NCBI GenBank assembly: GCA_017521875.1
Contig: JAFXBH010000162.1
Span: forward strand, 1-5,372
From: Oscillospiraceae bacterium
Lineage (GTDB): Bacteria > Bacillota > Clostridia > Oscillospirales > Oscillospiraceae
DNA length: 5,372 nucleotides
Direction of reading: 5' to 3'
The notes below the pieces were generated by a model, which was not told the origin of the DNA, searched no databases, and saw only the letters and a program-made list of their open reading frames with translations. The stretch's first letter is position 1, and each line of letters begins with the position of its first letter. Made by a program: the position numbers and the translations under genes. This document shows, piece by piece, positions 1 to 5,024 of the stretch.

Positions 1-62
1 AAAGCCGCTTCGCCGGCAAGGAATATGCCGGGTACCACAACAGGAAATTGATTGGCTCGTAG
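1..62 (+). CDS. Possible 3' end of an unidentified gene, cut by the left edge
   Basis: Reading from position 3, an open frame of 19 codons runs to a TAG stop at 60-62 and ends in GKEYAGYHNRKLIGS. Fifteen of the 19 codons end in G or C, the bias seen in the clear genes of this window, which favours a real coding end over chance. The stretch is too short to recognise a family or show any domain. An inverted repeat follows 22 bp after the stop, a common place for a transcript end. The minus strand is also open here and gives a protein-like string, so the direction is uncertain. Confidence 0.3.
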   Translation, partial: SRFAGKEYAGYHNRKLIGS

Positions 63-158
63 CGCCCCTTAAGCCGGTTCTTTCGTTACTTTCTTGCCGG
101 AACAAGAAAGTAACCCGCCGGAGGCATTTCTTGTATTGATACAACTAGGTTTTCGTTA
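63..158. other. Non-coding gap left of the MITE-like element
   Basis: Apart from the inverted repeat at 85-114, this stretch shows no ribosome binding site, promoter pair or convincing frame. Together with the MITE-like element it makes a gene-free region of about 410 bp left of asnA. Confidence 0.6.
85..114. repeat. Perfect 12-bp inverted repeat in intergenic DNA
   Basis: GTTACTTTCTTG (85-96) and CAAGAAAGTAAC (103-114) are exact reverse complements around a 6-base loop, CCGGAA. The hairpin would be stable, but no T-run follows on either strand, so it is not a standard intrinsic terminator. It could be a dispersed intergenic palindrome, an mRNA 3'-end stabiliser for the gene ending at 62, or a protein-binding site. 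The inverted repeat is seen directly; its role is not known. Confidence 0.7.
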
Positions 159-199
159 CAAAAAAGACCCCCTTTTGGGCGGTGCGCCACAGTGATAAA
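159..199 (+). repeat. Left terminal inverted repeat of the MITE-like element
   Basis: This is the left arm, beginning CAAAAAAGAC after TA (157-158) and ending AGTGATAAA. It pairs with 429-472. Relative to the other arm it differs by five substitutions and three gap positions, most of them around the central C-rich/T-rich part. Confidence 0.6.
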
Positions 200-354
200 T
201 TGCCTAAAAAGGCGTGGATTTCCCTGATATTGCGTCAAAAATCCTCAAAATCCACAAAGGATTTCTGCGGTTTTTTCCTTATCTCAGGAAAATCTCCATT
301 CTTTTTAGGTGCTATGCAGTTTTGAAGTGGTAACTTTTTTGATTAACAAATAAC

Positions 355-392
355 AAAGTTCCCGGAATGCTGACGCATTTCGGGAACTTTTT
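355..392. terminator. Strong stem-loop, probable terminator for asnA and for plus-strand transcripts
   Basis: AAAGTTCCCGGAATG (355-369) pairs with CATTTCGGGAACTTT (376-390), a 15-bp stem with one G-U wobble and a CTGACG loop. On the plus strand the 3' arm ends in a five-T run (388-392), a good intrinsic terminator. On the minus strand the stem is followed by TTTGTTATTTGTT, a less perfect U-rich tail. It is the first strong hairpin about 85 nt beyond the asnA stop, so it probably ends asnA transcription. It lies inside the MITE-like element, which would mean the element supplies the terminator. Confidence 0.65.
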
Positions 393-428
393 ATGCAGTT
401 AAGGGTCAAAGGGACCGTTCAAAACCAT

Positions 429-472
429 TTTATCACTATGGTGCGCCGCCCTTATAAGGGAGTCTTTTTATG
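429..472 (-). repeat. Right terminal inverted repeat of the MITE-like element
   Basis: Read on the minus strand this arm begins CATAAAAAGAC and ends AGTGATAAA, matching the left arm. It also contains a self-complementary 12-mer, CCCTTATAAGGG (449-460), which is only partly present in the left arm. It is followed by TA at 473-474 and the asnA stop codon at 476-478. Confidence 0.6.
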
Positions 473-475
473 TAT

Positions 476-1483
476 TTACAGTAGCGGGATGCCGGCGTTT
501 TTGCAGGCTTCCACGGTGGCTTTGTCCCACACGCTGGATTGCACTTCACCAATGTGGGCGCAGCCCAGCATCAGCATCGCCAGCCGGCTCTGTCCGATAC
601 CGCCGCCGATGGTGAGCGGCAGTTCGTCGTTCAGCAGCATTTTGTGGAAAGGCAGTTCCCGGCGGTCATTGCAGCCGGAGATGGTCAGTTGCCGATCCAA
701 AGATTCTTTGTCCACCCGGATACCCATGGAGGAAATTTCCAAGGCTCTCTGCAGTTGCGCATCCCAGAAGAAAATATCGCAGTTGAGTTGCCAGTCGTCA
801 TAGTCCGGGGCTCTGCCGCCGTGGGGCTTGCCGGAGCGGAGGGCGCCGCCGATCTGCAGAATGCAGGCGGTATGGTGGTCACGAACATAGGCGGTTTCCC
901 GGGCGTTGCCGTCCAGGTCAGGGTACAGATCCTCCAGTTCCTGGGTGGTCACGAAACTGACCTCCCGGGAAAGTTCGGTGCGAATCTGGGGGAAACGGAC
1001 GTGCAGACGGTCGTTGGTATCGCAAATGGCCTTCACAATGGCGTTGACAATGAGTTTTAAATAATCCAAATTCCGGTTTTGGGCGGTGATGACCTTCTCC
1101 CAGTCCCACTGGTCTACATAGATAGAGTGAATATTGTCTAAGTCTTCGTCCCGGCGAATGGCATTCATATCGGTGTACAGACCTTGACCGATGCCAAAAC
1201 CGTACCGCTTCAGAGCCAACCGCTTCCACTTTGCCAGGGAATGGACCACTTCCGCGTCCTCGCCCACGGCGGGAATGTCAAAACTGACAGGCCGCTCGTA
1301 GCCATTCAGGTTATCGTTCAGTCCCGATGCGTCGGTAACAAACAGAGGGGCGGAGACCCGCTTTAGATTCAGCGCGCCGGCAAACTCCTCCTGAAAGGCG
1401 TGTTTGATGTAGGCAATGGCCCGTTGGGTCTCATAGGCGTCCAGCGGGGGTTTGTAGCCTTCGGGAATGTAAATTTGGTTCAT
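476..1483 (-). CDS. asnA: Aspartate-ammonia ligase (asparagine synthetase A)
   Basis: AsnA is a cytoplasmic enzyme that makes asparagine from aspartate, ammonia and ATP (to AMP and pyrophosphate); unlike AsnB it does not use glutamine. The 335-aa protein matches the usual ~330 aa and has the class II aminoacyl-tRNA-synthetase-like fold of the family. Visible markers are the N-terminal KRVSAPLFV (41-49), a motif-2-like GLYTDMNAIRRDED (101-114) followed by HSIYVDQWDWEK (119-130), DGNARETAYVRDHH (191-204), and the motif-3-like GGGIGQSRLAMLML (293-306). The ATG start is supported by GGAAG on the minus strand about 8 nt upstream. It is divergent from the small lipoprotein gene and appears to be transcribed alone. 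No T-box or other long leader fits in the ~120-bp upstream gap. The stop codon lies next to the right end of the MITE-like element, which leaves the reading frame complete. Confidence 0.97.
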   Translation of the reverse strand: MNQIYIPEGYKPPLDAYETQRAIAYIKHAFQEEFAGALNLKRVSAPLFVTDASGLNDNLNGYERPVSFDIPAVGEDAEVVHSLAKWKRLALKRYGFGIGQGLYTDMNAIRRDEDLDNIHSIYVDQWDWEKVITAQNRNLDYLKLIVNAIVKAICDTNDRLHVRFPQIRTELSREVSFVTTQELEDLYPDLDGNARETAYVRDHHTACILQIGGALRSGKPHGGRAPDYDDWQLNCDIFFWDAQLQRALEISSMGIRVDKESLDRQLTISGCNDRRELPFHKMLLNDELPLTIGGGIGQSRLAMLMLGCAHIGEVQSSVWDKATVEACKNAGIPLL

Positions 1484-1521
1484 AAAAGCATCTTCCTTTC
1501 CCGGAATAACATATATTCTCT

Positions 1522-1549
1522 ATTTTATTCATTTTCCAAAGAAAATCAA
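1522..1549 (-). promoter_or_regulatory. Candidate asnA promoter
   Basis: On the minus strand TTGATT (1549-1544) and TAAAAT (1527-1522) are 16 bp apart and resemble a sigma-A promoter, with two and one mismatches to consensus. It lies about 40 bp upstream of the asnA ATG in AT-rich DNA. The region has several similar AT-rich hexamers, so the exact choice is tentative. No equally good promoter for the divergent lipoprotein gene was seen. Confidence 0.4.
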
Positions 1550-1604
1550 GGGCGGATTTATATTTTTTCCCCTTTTGCGCCATACTGAATATGAGGTGAT
1601 GGCG

Positions 1605-1994
1605 GTGAAACGGATTTGGATGATTTTGGCAATTTGCCTTTTGCTAACCGGTTGCGGGGTGAAAACCCGAAGTGTGTACCGGGTTGTGACCGGGGTGGAG
1701 GTGGCGTATTCCCGGGCCGGGGATACCCTATACCGTACCTACACCAAACAGGCCAGTATGGGGTCAATTCTCACATATCTGCGGTTGCTGCGACCTTTTG
1801 GGCCTACAGTGCCGAAGGAATCCTTCGACACATCCTGTACGATTAAACTGCAATATTCTGACGGCACAGACAGTGTATATCTGCAGCAGGGCAATCGGTA
1901 TCTCCGGCGGGACGGGGAGGAATGGCAAAATATTGACCGCTCCCGGGCCACCCTTTTGTATCCCCTGCTGCTGCTCCTGCCGTCAGATGCATAA
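1605..1994 (+). CDS. Small putative lipoprotein of unknown function
   Basis: The gene encodes a predicted 129-aa protein with a classic lipoprotein signal: a basic start (MKR), a hydrophobic stretch IWMILAICLLL (4-14) and a lipobox LTGC with the lipidated Cys at 17. This implies export and anchoring on the outer face of the membrane. The mature part is about 112 aa, with a tyrosine- and charge-rich C-terminal region, LQYSDGTDSVYL then GNRYLRRDGEEWQ, and a leucine-rich end (LLYPLLLLLP). I recognise no family. The GTG start at 1605 is preferred because GAGGTG lies 6 nt upstream and the signal peptide then begins properly. The ATG at 1599 overlaps that binding site, and the TTG at 1575 would add a polar extension. 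It is divergent from asnA and convergent with cysE, so the context gives no functional hint. Confidence 0.75.
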   Translation: MKRIWMILAICLLLTGCGVKTRSVYRVVTGVEVAYSRAGDTLYRTYTKQASMGSILTYLRLLRPFGPTVPKESFDTSCTIKLQYSDGTDSVYLQQGNRYLRRDGEEWQNIDRSRATLLYPLLLLLPSDA

Positions 1995-2021
1995 AAAACC
2001 GCTGACCGGGAAGGTCAGCGG
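1993..2021 (-). terminator. Intrinsic terminator of cysE, possibly shared with the lipoprotein gene
   Basis: CCGCTGACC (1999-2007) and GGTCAGCGG (2013-2021) form a perfect 9-bp stem with a GGGAA loop. On the minus strand it is followed at once by six T (complement of 1993-1998), a textbook terminator 7 nt past the cysE stop. On the plus strand it lies 4 nt after the lipoprotein stop, but the trailing sequence TAAGAGATTATTT is only weakly T-rich. It is therefore probably efficient for cysE and less so for the convergent gene. Confidence 0.85.
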
Positions 2022-2028
2022 TAAGAGA

Positions 2029-2955
2029 TTATTTATTGCAGTTAAACTGCTGCTGGCAGTTGGCGCAATCGGCCCGGGTCTTCATCTGCAATTCCTGATT
2101 CTTAATGGAAATGGTGGTGCAGGGGGCAACGGACTTGGTAATAAAGGCGTTGGAGCCGATGACGGAATCCCGGCCAACCACCGTATCACCGCCCAGCACG
2201 GACGCACCGGCGTAGATGGTCACATTGTCCTCAATGGTGGGGTGGCGGCGCTTGCCCCGGAGGCTTTGACCGCCCCGGGTGGACAGAGCGCCAAGGGTGA
2301 CGCCTTGGTACAGTTTCACATTGTTGCCAATGACGGTGGTCTCGCCCACCACGATGCCTGTACCGTGGTCGATAAAGAAGAATTTACCTACGGTTGCGCC
2401 GGGGTGAATGTCGATACCGGTGAGACTGTGGGCGTGTTCCGTCATGATTCTGGGGAGCATCGGCACTTCCAGGGTGTACAGAACATGGGCCAGCCGGTAC
2501 ACAGTGATGGCAAACAGGCCGGGATAGGCGAAAATAATTTCTGCCATACCGGTGGCCGCCGGGTCACCGTCGTAGGCGGCCTGCAGGTCGGTCTGCACCA
2601 GTTCCCGGACGGCAGGAATCTGCCGGAAGAACTCCATACATACCCTTTCTGCGTGGGCTTGGGCGTCGGATTCCGACTCCCCGGCGTTCTGGAATACCAA
2701 TGCCACTTGCCGTGTCAGGTTGAACATCACATCCTCGATGAGCATACTCAGGTTGTGCTTGGCGTTGTACAGACGGTAGTTTTTCTCCTTAAAGTAGCCG
2801 GGAAATACGATCCGGCGGAGTTTGTCAATAATGTCGATGACCACATCTTTGTCCGGAATTCGGGACAGTTCCAGCCGGTCAATATCCCGGTCGTTGCGGT
2901 AGTCTGCCAAGATGCTGTCCACAACCGATTCGATTTTCTCTTCAAAGGGTGTCAT
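2029..2955 (-). CDS. cysE: Serine O-acetyltransferase (long, EpsC-like form)
   Basis: The enzyme acetylates L-serine with acetyl-CoA to give O-acetylserine, the committed step of cysteine synthesis in the cytoplasm; CysK across the divergent promoter uses the product. The 308-aa protein has a helical N-terminal region (about 1-175) and a left-handed beta-helix of hexapeptide repeats (about 180-275). Expected active-site positions are intact: Asp182 in IDIHP, His197 in DHGTG and His238 in RRHP. The Asp-His spacing of 15 equals Asp143-His158 of E. coli CysE. The loop before RRHP is about six residues longer than in E. coli. The ATG at 2955 is chosen because AGGAGGGT lies 5 nt upstream; the frame stays open to 3096, but that part overlaps the promoter and cysK. 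The C-terminus is unusual: Cys297, Cys300 and Cys306 in CANCQQQFNCNK, and no terminal isoleucine. Confidence 0.95.
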   Translation of the reverse strand: MTPFEEKIESVVDSILADYRNDRDIDRLELSRIPDKDVVIDIIDKLRRIVFPGYFKEKNYRLYNAKHNLSMLIEDVMFNLTRQVALVFQNAGESESDAQAHAERVCMEFFRQIPAVRELVQTDLQAAYDGDPAATGMAEIIFAYPGLFAITVYRLAHVLYTLEVPMLPRIMTEHAHSLTGIDIHPGATVGKFFFIDHGTGIVVGETTVIGNNVKLYQGVTLGALSTRGGQSLRGKRRHPTIEDNVTIYAGASVLGGDTVVGRDSVIGSNAFITKSVAPCTTISIKNQELQMKTRADCANCQQQFNCNK

Positions 2956-2983
2956 AGCATACCCTCCTGTCGCTTTTTTCCTT

Positions 2984-3012
2984 TTTATATCATAGGTTTT
3001 GGGGCTTGTCAA
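2984..3012 (-). promoter_or_regulatory. cysE promoter
   Basis: On the minus strand TTGACA (3012-3007) and TATAAA (2989-2984) are separated by 17 bp, a near-consensus sigma-A promoter. It would give a leader of about 20 nt before the ATG at 2955, which includes the AGGAGGGT ribosome binding site (2968-2961). Confidence 0.8.
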
Positions 3013-3027
3013 TGTTCCTATTGACAA
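3006..3027. promoter_or_regulatory. Inverted repeat spanning both -35 boxes, operator candidate
   Basis: TTGTCAAT (3006-3013) and ATTGACAA (3020-3027) are exact reverse complements around GTTCCT. The arms contain the two divergent -35 boxes. A dimeric regulator bound here could control cysE and cysK together, as expected for a cysteine regulon. Part of the symmetry follows simply from two TTGACA boxes facing away from each other, so the operator role is inferred; I could not match it to a known CymR or LysR-type site. Confidence 0.4.
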
Positions 3028-3050
3028 CAATTCTGCCGGAGGGGTATAAT
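3021..3050 (+). promoter_or_regulatory. cysK-ddh promoter
   Basis: TTGACA (3021-3026) and TATAAT (3045-3050) both match the sigma-A consensus exactly, with an 18-bp spacer, slightly longer than the ideal 17. Transcription would start near 3057, leaving a leader of under 20 nt that carries the AGGGGGT binding site (3061-3067) before the cysK ATG. Confidence 0.85.
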
Positions 3051-3074
3051 CTAATAAAATAGGGGGTAAAGGAT

Positions 3075-3995
3075 ATGGCGCTTTACAAATCCGCAAGTGA
3101 ACTCATCGGCAACACCCCGTTGCTGGAACTGAATGCCATTGCCAAGGCAAAAGGTTTGCAGGCACGGGTGCTGGCGAAATTGGAATATAAAAATCCCGGC
3201 GGCTCAGTGAAAGACCGGGTGGCGCTGGCCATGATCGAAGACGGAGAAAAACGGGGTCTGCTGAAGCCCGGCGCGGTGATCATTGAGCCCACCTCCGGCA
3301 ATACGGGCATTGGCCTTGCCGCCGTGGCAGCCGCCCGGGGATACCGGACGGTGATCGTGATGCCGGACTCTATGAGCATAGAGCGGCAGAAATTGATGAA
3401 AGCCTACGGGGCAGAACTGGTATTGACTCCCGGCGCCTTGGGTATGCAGGGGGCGGTGGAGAAAGCCGAGGAACTGGCAAAGGAGATTCCCGGCAGTTTT
3501 ATCCCCGGTCAGTTTGAAAATCCTGCCAATCCGGCGGCCCACAGAGCCACCACAGGCCCGGAAATCTGGGCTGACACCCAAGGAGATGTGGATATTTTTG
3601 TTGCCGGTGTGGGTACCGGCGGCACCATTACCGGCGTTGGCAGTTATTTGAAAGAGCAAAATCCCCATATTCAGGTGGTGGCCATTGAGCCTGCCGGTTC
3701 GCCGCTGCTCTCCGGGGGAAAGGCTGGGCCTCACGGCTTGCAGGGCATCGGCGCCAACTTTGTACCCCAGGTGCTGGATACCGGTGTATACGACCGGGTG
3801 ATCGGTGTTACCGAAGAGCAGGCCTATGCGGCCGCCCGGCTGATGGGCAGTACCGAAGGGGTTTTGGTGGGTATTTCTTCCGGCGCAGCCCTTCACGGGG
3901 CGTTGCAGGTGGCGCAGGAGAATCCCGGCAAGACCATCGTGGTGCTGCTGCCGGATACCGGTGATCGGTATTTGTCCACCGACTTATACAAATAA
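3075..3995 (+). CDS. cysK: Cysteine synthase A (O-acetylserine sulfhydrylase)
   Basis: This PLP enzyme condenses O-acetylserine with sulfide to give L-cysteine and acetate in the cytoplasm. The 306 aa fit the family (about 300-320). Visible elements are IGNTPLLEL (11-19), the PLP lysine Lys46 in NPGGSVKDR, the substrate-binding TSGNTG loop (73-78), PDSMSIERQKLM (97-108), the PLP-phosphate loop GTGGT (180-184), GIGANFVP (224-231), GISSGAA (266-272) with the serine expected near the pyridine nitrogen, and the PDTGDRYLST end (293-302). The ATG start has AGGGGGT 7 nt upstream. It is divergent from cysE, giving both steps of cysteine synthesis from one intergenic region, and is followed 16 bp later by ddh with no terminator between. 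CysK and CysM are hard to tell apart by eye; the GTGGT and GIGANFVP forms favour CysK. Confidence 0.96.
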   Translation: MALYKSASELIGNTPLLELNAIAKAKGLQARVLAKLEYKNPGGSVKDRVALAMIEDGEKRGLLKPGAVIIEPTSGNTGIGLAAVAAARGYRTVIVMPDSMSIERQKLMKAYGAELVLTPGALGMQGAVEKAEELAKEIPGSFIPGQFENPANPAAHRATTGPEIWADTQGDVDIFVAGVGTGGTITGVGSYLKEQNPHIQVVAIEPAGSPLLSGGKAGPHGLQGIGANFVPQVLDTGVYDRVIGVTEEQAYAAARLMGSTEGVLVGISSGAALHGALQVAQENPGKTIVVLLPDTGDRYLSTDLYK

Positions 3996-4011
3996 AAAAG
4001 GAGAACCTTCT

Positions 4012-4986
4012 ATGGAGAAGATTCGCATTGGTATTCTGGGCTACGGCAATTTGGGCCGTGGCGTGGAAGCCGCTGTTCTGCAAAACCCGGATATGGAACT
4101 TGCGGGAGTGTTCACCCGTCGGAATCCCGGGGATATCGCCAGCAATGCAGCGGTGTATGCTGCCGACCAACTGGCCAAAATGGAAGGCAAACTGGATGTG
4201 CTGATTCTCTGCGGCGGCAGCGCTACTGACCTGCCTATCCAAAGTCCTCAGATGGCAAAGCAGTTTCACATCGTGGACAGTTACGACAATCACAGTCAGA
4301 TCCCTGCCCATTTTGACGCCTGTGATAAATCCGCCAAGGAGACGGGGCATATTGCCCTGATCAGCACTGGCTGGGATCCGGGTATGTTCAGCCTGCAGCG
4401 GGTGCTGGCGGAGAGTATCCTCCCCCAGGGCAGCAGTTATACCTTCTGGGGCAAAGGCGTCAGTCAGGGCCACTCCGATGCCATTCGGAGAATTGCAGGG
4501 GTGGCAGACGCAAGGCAGTACACTGTACCGGTGGAAGCGGCTCTGGAGCGGGTACGCAGTGGGGAAAATCCGGAACTCACCACCCGGGAAAAGCACACCA
4601 GAGAGTGTTTCGTGGTGGCCCAGCCGGGGGCAGATACCGCACGAATTGAACAGGAAATCAAGACTATGCCCGGCTACTTTGCCGATTACGACACCACGGT
4701 GCATTTCATTTCCCAAGAGGAGATGGACAGAGAGCATCGTCAGTTGCCCCACGGTGGCCATGTGATCCGCACCGGCATTACCGGAGATGGTCATATCCAG
4801 CGGGTGGAGTACACATTGGGACTGGATTCCAACCCGGAATTCACCGCCAGTGTGTTGGTGGCCTACGCCCGGGCAGTATACAGACTGGCCCAAGAGGGAA
4901 TGACCGGCGCAAAGACCGTGCTGGATATTCCCCCTGCATACCTTTCTCCCAAGACGCCTGCCGAACTCCGGGCAACCATCTTATAA
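4012..4986 (+). CDS. ddh: meso-Diaminopimelate D-dehydrogenase
   Basis: Ddh converts tetrahydrodipicolinate, ammonia and NADPH to meso-diaminopimelate in one step (EC 1.4.1.16), bypassing the acetylase or succinylase branches; the product feeds lysine and peptidoglycan synthesis. The 324 aa match known Ddh proteins and the sequence closely follows Corynebacterium glutamicum Ddh as I recall it. Markers are the N-terminal Rossmann motif GYGNLGRG (10-17), TRR (35-37), likely contacting the NADPH phosphate, CGGSATD (67-73), YDNH (91-94), STGWDPGMFS (118-127), SQGHSDAIRRI (151-161), LPHGGH (245-250) and NPEFTAS (274-280). The ATG at 4012 is chosen because AAGGAG lies 8 nt upstream; an earlier in-frame GTG at 3961 is inside cysK and the added residues do not fit the family. 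It is probably co-transcribed with cysK and ends at a strong terminator. Confidence 0.95.
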   Translation: MEKIRIGILGYGNLGRGVEAAVLQNPDMELAGVFTRRNPGDIASNAAVYAADQLAKMEGKLDVLILCGGSATDLPIQSPQMAKQFHIVDSYDNHSQIPAHFDACDKSAKETGHIALISTGWDPGMFSLQRVLAESILPQGSSYTFWGKGVSQGHSDAIRRIAGVADARQYTVPVEAALERVRSGENPELTTREKHTRECFVVAQPGADTARIEQEIKTMPGYFADYDTTVHFISQEEMDREHRQLPHGGHVIRTGITGDGHIQRVEYTLGLDSNPEFTASVLVAYARAVYRLAQEGMTGAKTVLDIPPAYLSPKTPAELRATIL

Positions 4987-5019
4987 AAAAACTCCCTGTC
5001 GGAAGACAGGGAGTTTTTT
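4986..5019. terminator. Bidirectional intrinsic terminator between ddh and rplT
   Basis: ACTCCCTGTC (4991-5000) and GACAGGGAGT (5005-5014) form a perfect 10-bp stem with a GGAA tetraloop. It is flanked by an A-run on the left (4985-4990) and six T on the right (5014-5019). Both strands therefore show a GC-rich stem followed by a T-run. It ends the cysK-ddh transcript just after the ddh stop and the rplT transcript 5 nt after its stop. Confidence 0.93.
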
Positions 5020-5024
5020 GATTC

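Larger units (their letters stand above)
159..472. mobile_element. MITE-like non-coding element with ~42-bp terminal inverted repeats and TA flanks
   Basis: The left end (159-199) and the reverse complement of the right end (429-472) align at 36 of 44 columns by hand, including blocks AAAAAGAC, GGGCGG and AGTGATAAA. Both ends abut a TA dinucleotide (157-158 and 473-474), as expected for the TA target duplication of IS630/Tc1-mariner-type elements. The 314-bp interior has no credible gene and carries three further hairpins: 203-227 with 284-309, 239-245 with 258-264, and 355-369 with 376-390. A 9-base direct repeat, TATGCAGTT, occurs at 313-321 and 392-400. The right end lies 1 bp beyond the asnA stop codon. 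No transposase is present, so it would be non-autonomous. A structured RNA locus is the main alternative, and family membership cannot be judged without other copies. Confidence 0.6.

Noticed and set aside
1..62. Minus-strand coding reading of the left edge
   Set aside because: The frame is open and looks protein-like, but it has no start signal visible. The plus frame ends at a stop with stronger codon bias, so the plus reading was kept at low confidence.
165..190. Minus-strand terminator using CCC/GGG pairing before a CTTTTTT run
   Set aside because: The stem is only about six pairs with a bulge. The sequence is better explained as part of the left terminal inverted repeat.
393..1060. Plus-strand open frames starting in the MITE-like element and across the end of asnA
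   Set aside because: They are antisense to asnA, lack ribosome binding sites and give low-complexity or unstructured translations.
1484..1604. T-box or other riboswitch upstream of asnA
   Set aside because: The gap is about 120 bp and AT-rich. It lacks the T-box sequence and a terminator hairpin before the gene.
1798..3024. Long plus-strand open frame of 408 codons
   Set aside because: It lies opposite cysE and overlaps the lipoprotein gene. Its protein is Gly/Val/His-rich without domains, and it runs through the cysE promoter. It is an antisense shadow of a G/C-biased gene.
2956..3096. N-terminal extension of cysE to an upstream ATG
   Set aside because: The added 47 residues would cover both promoters and overlap cysK. 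The ATG at 2955 has an ideal AGGAGGGT site and the family-like N-terminus MTPFEEKIESVVDSIL.
3204..3896. Minus-strand open frame opposite cysK
   Set aside because: It is fully inside cysK on the other strand with shadow-type composition.
3808..4893. Long minus-strand open frame of 361 codons
   Set aside because: It lies opposite ddh and the end of cysK, both certain genes. It has no recognisable motifs and no supported start.
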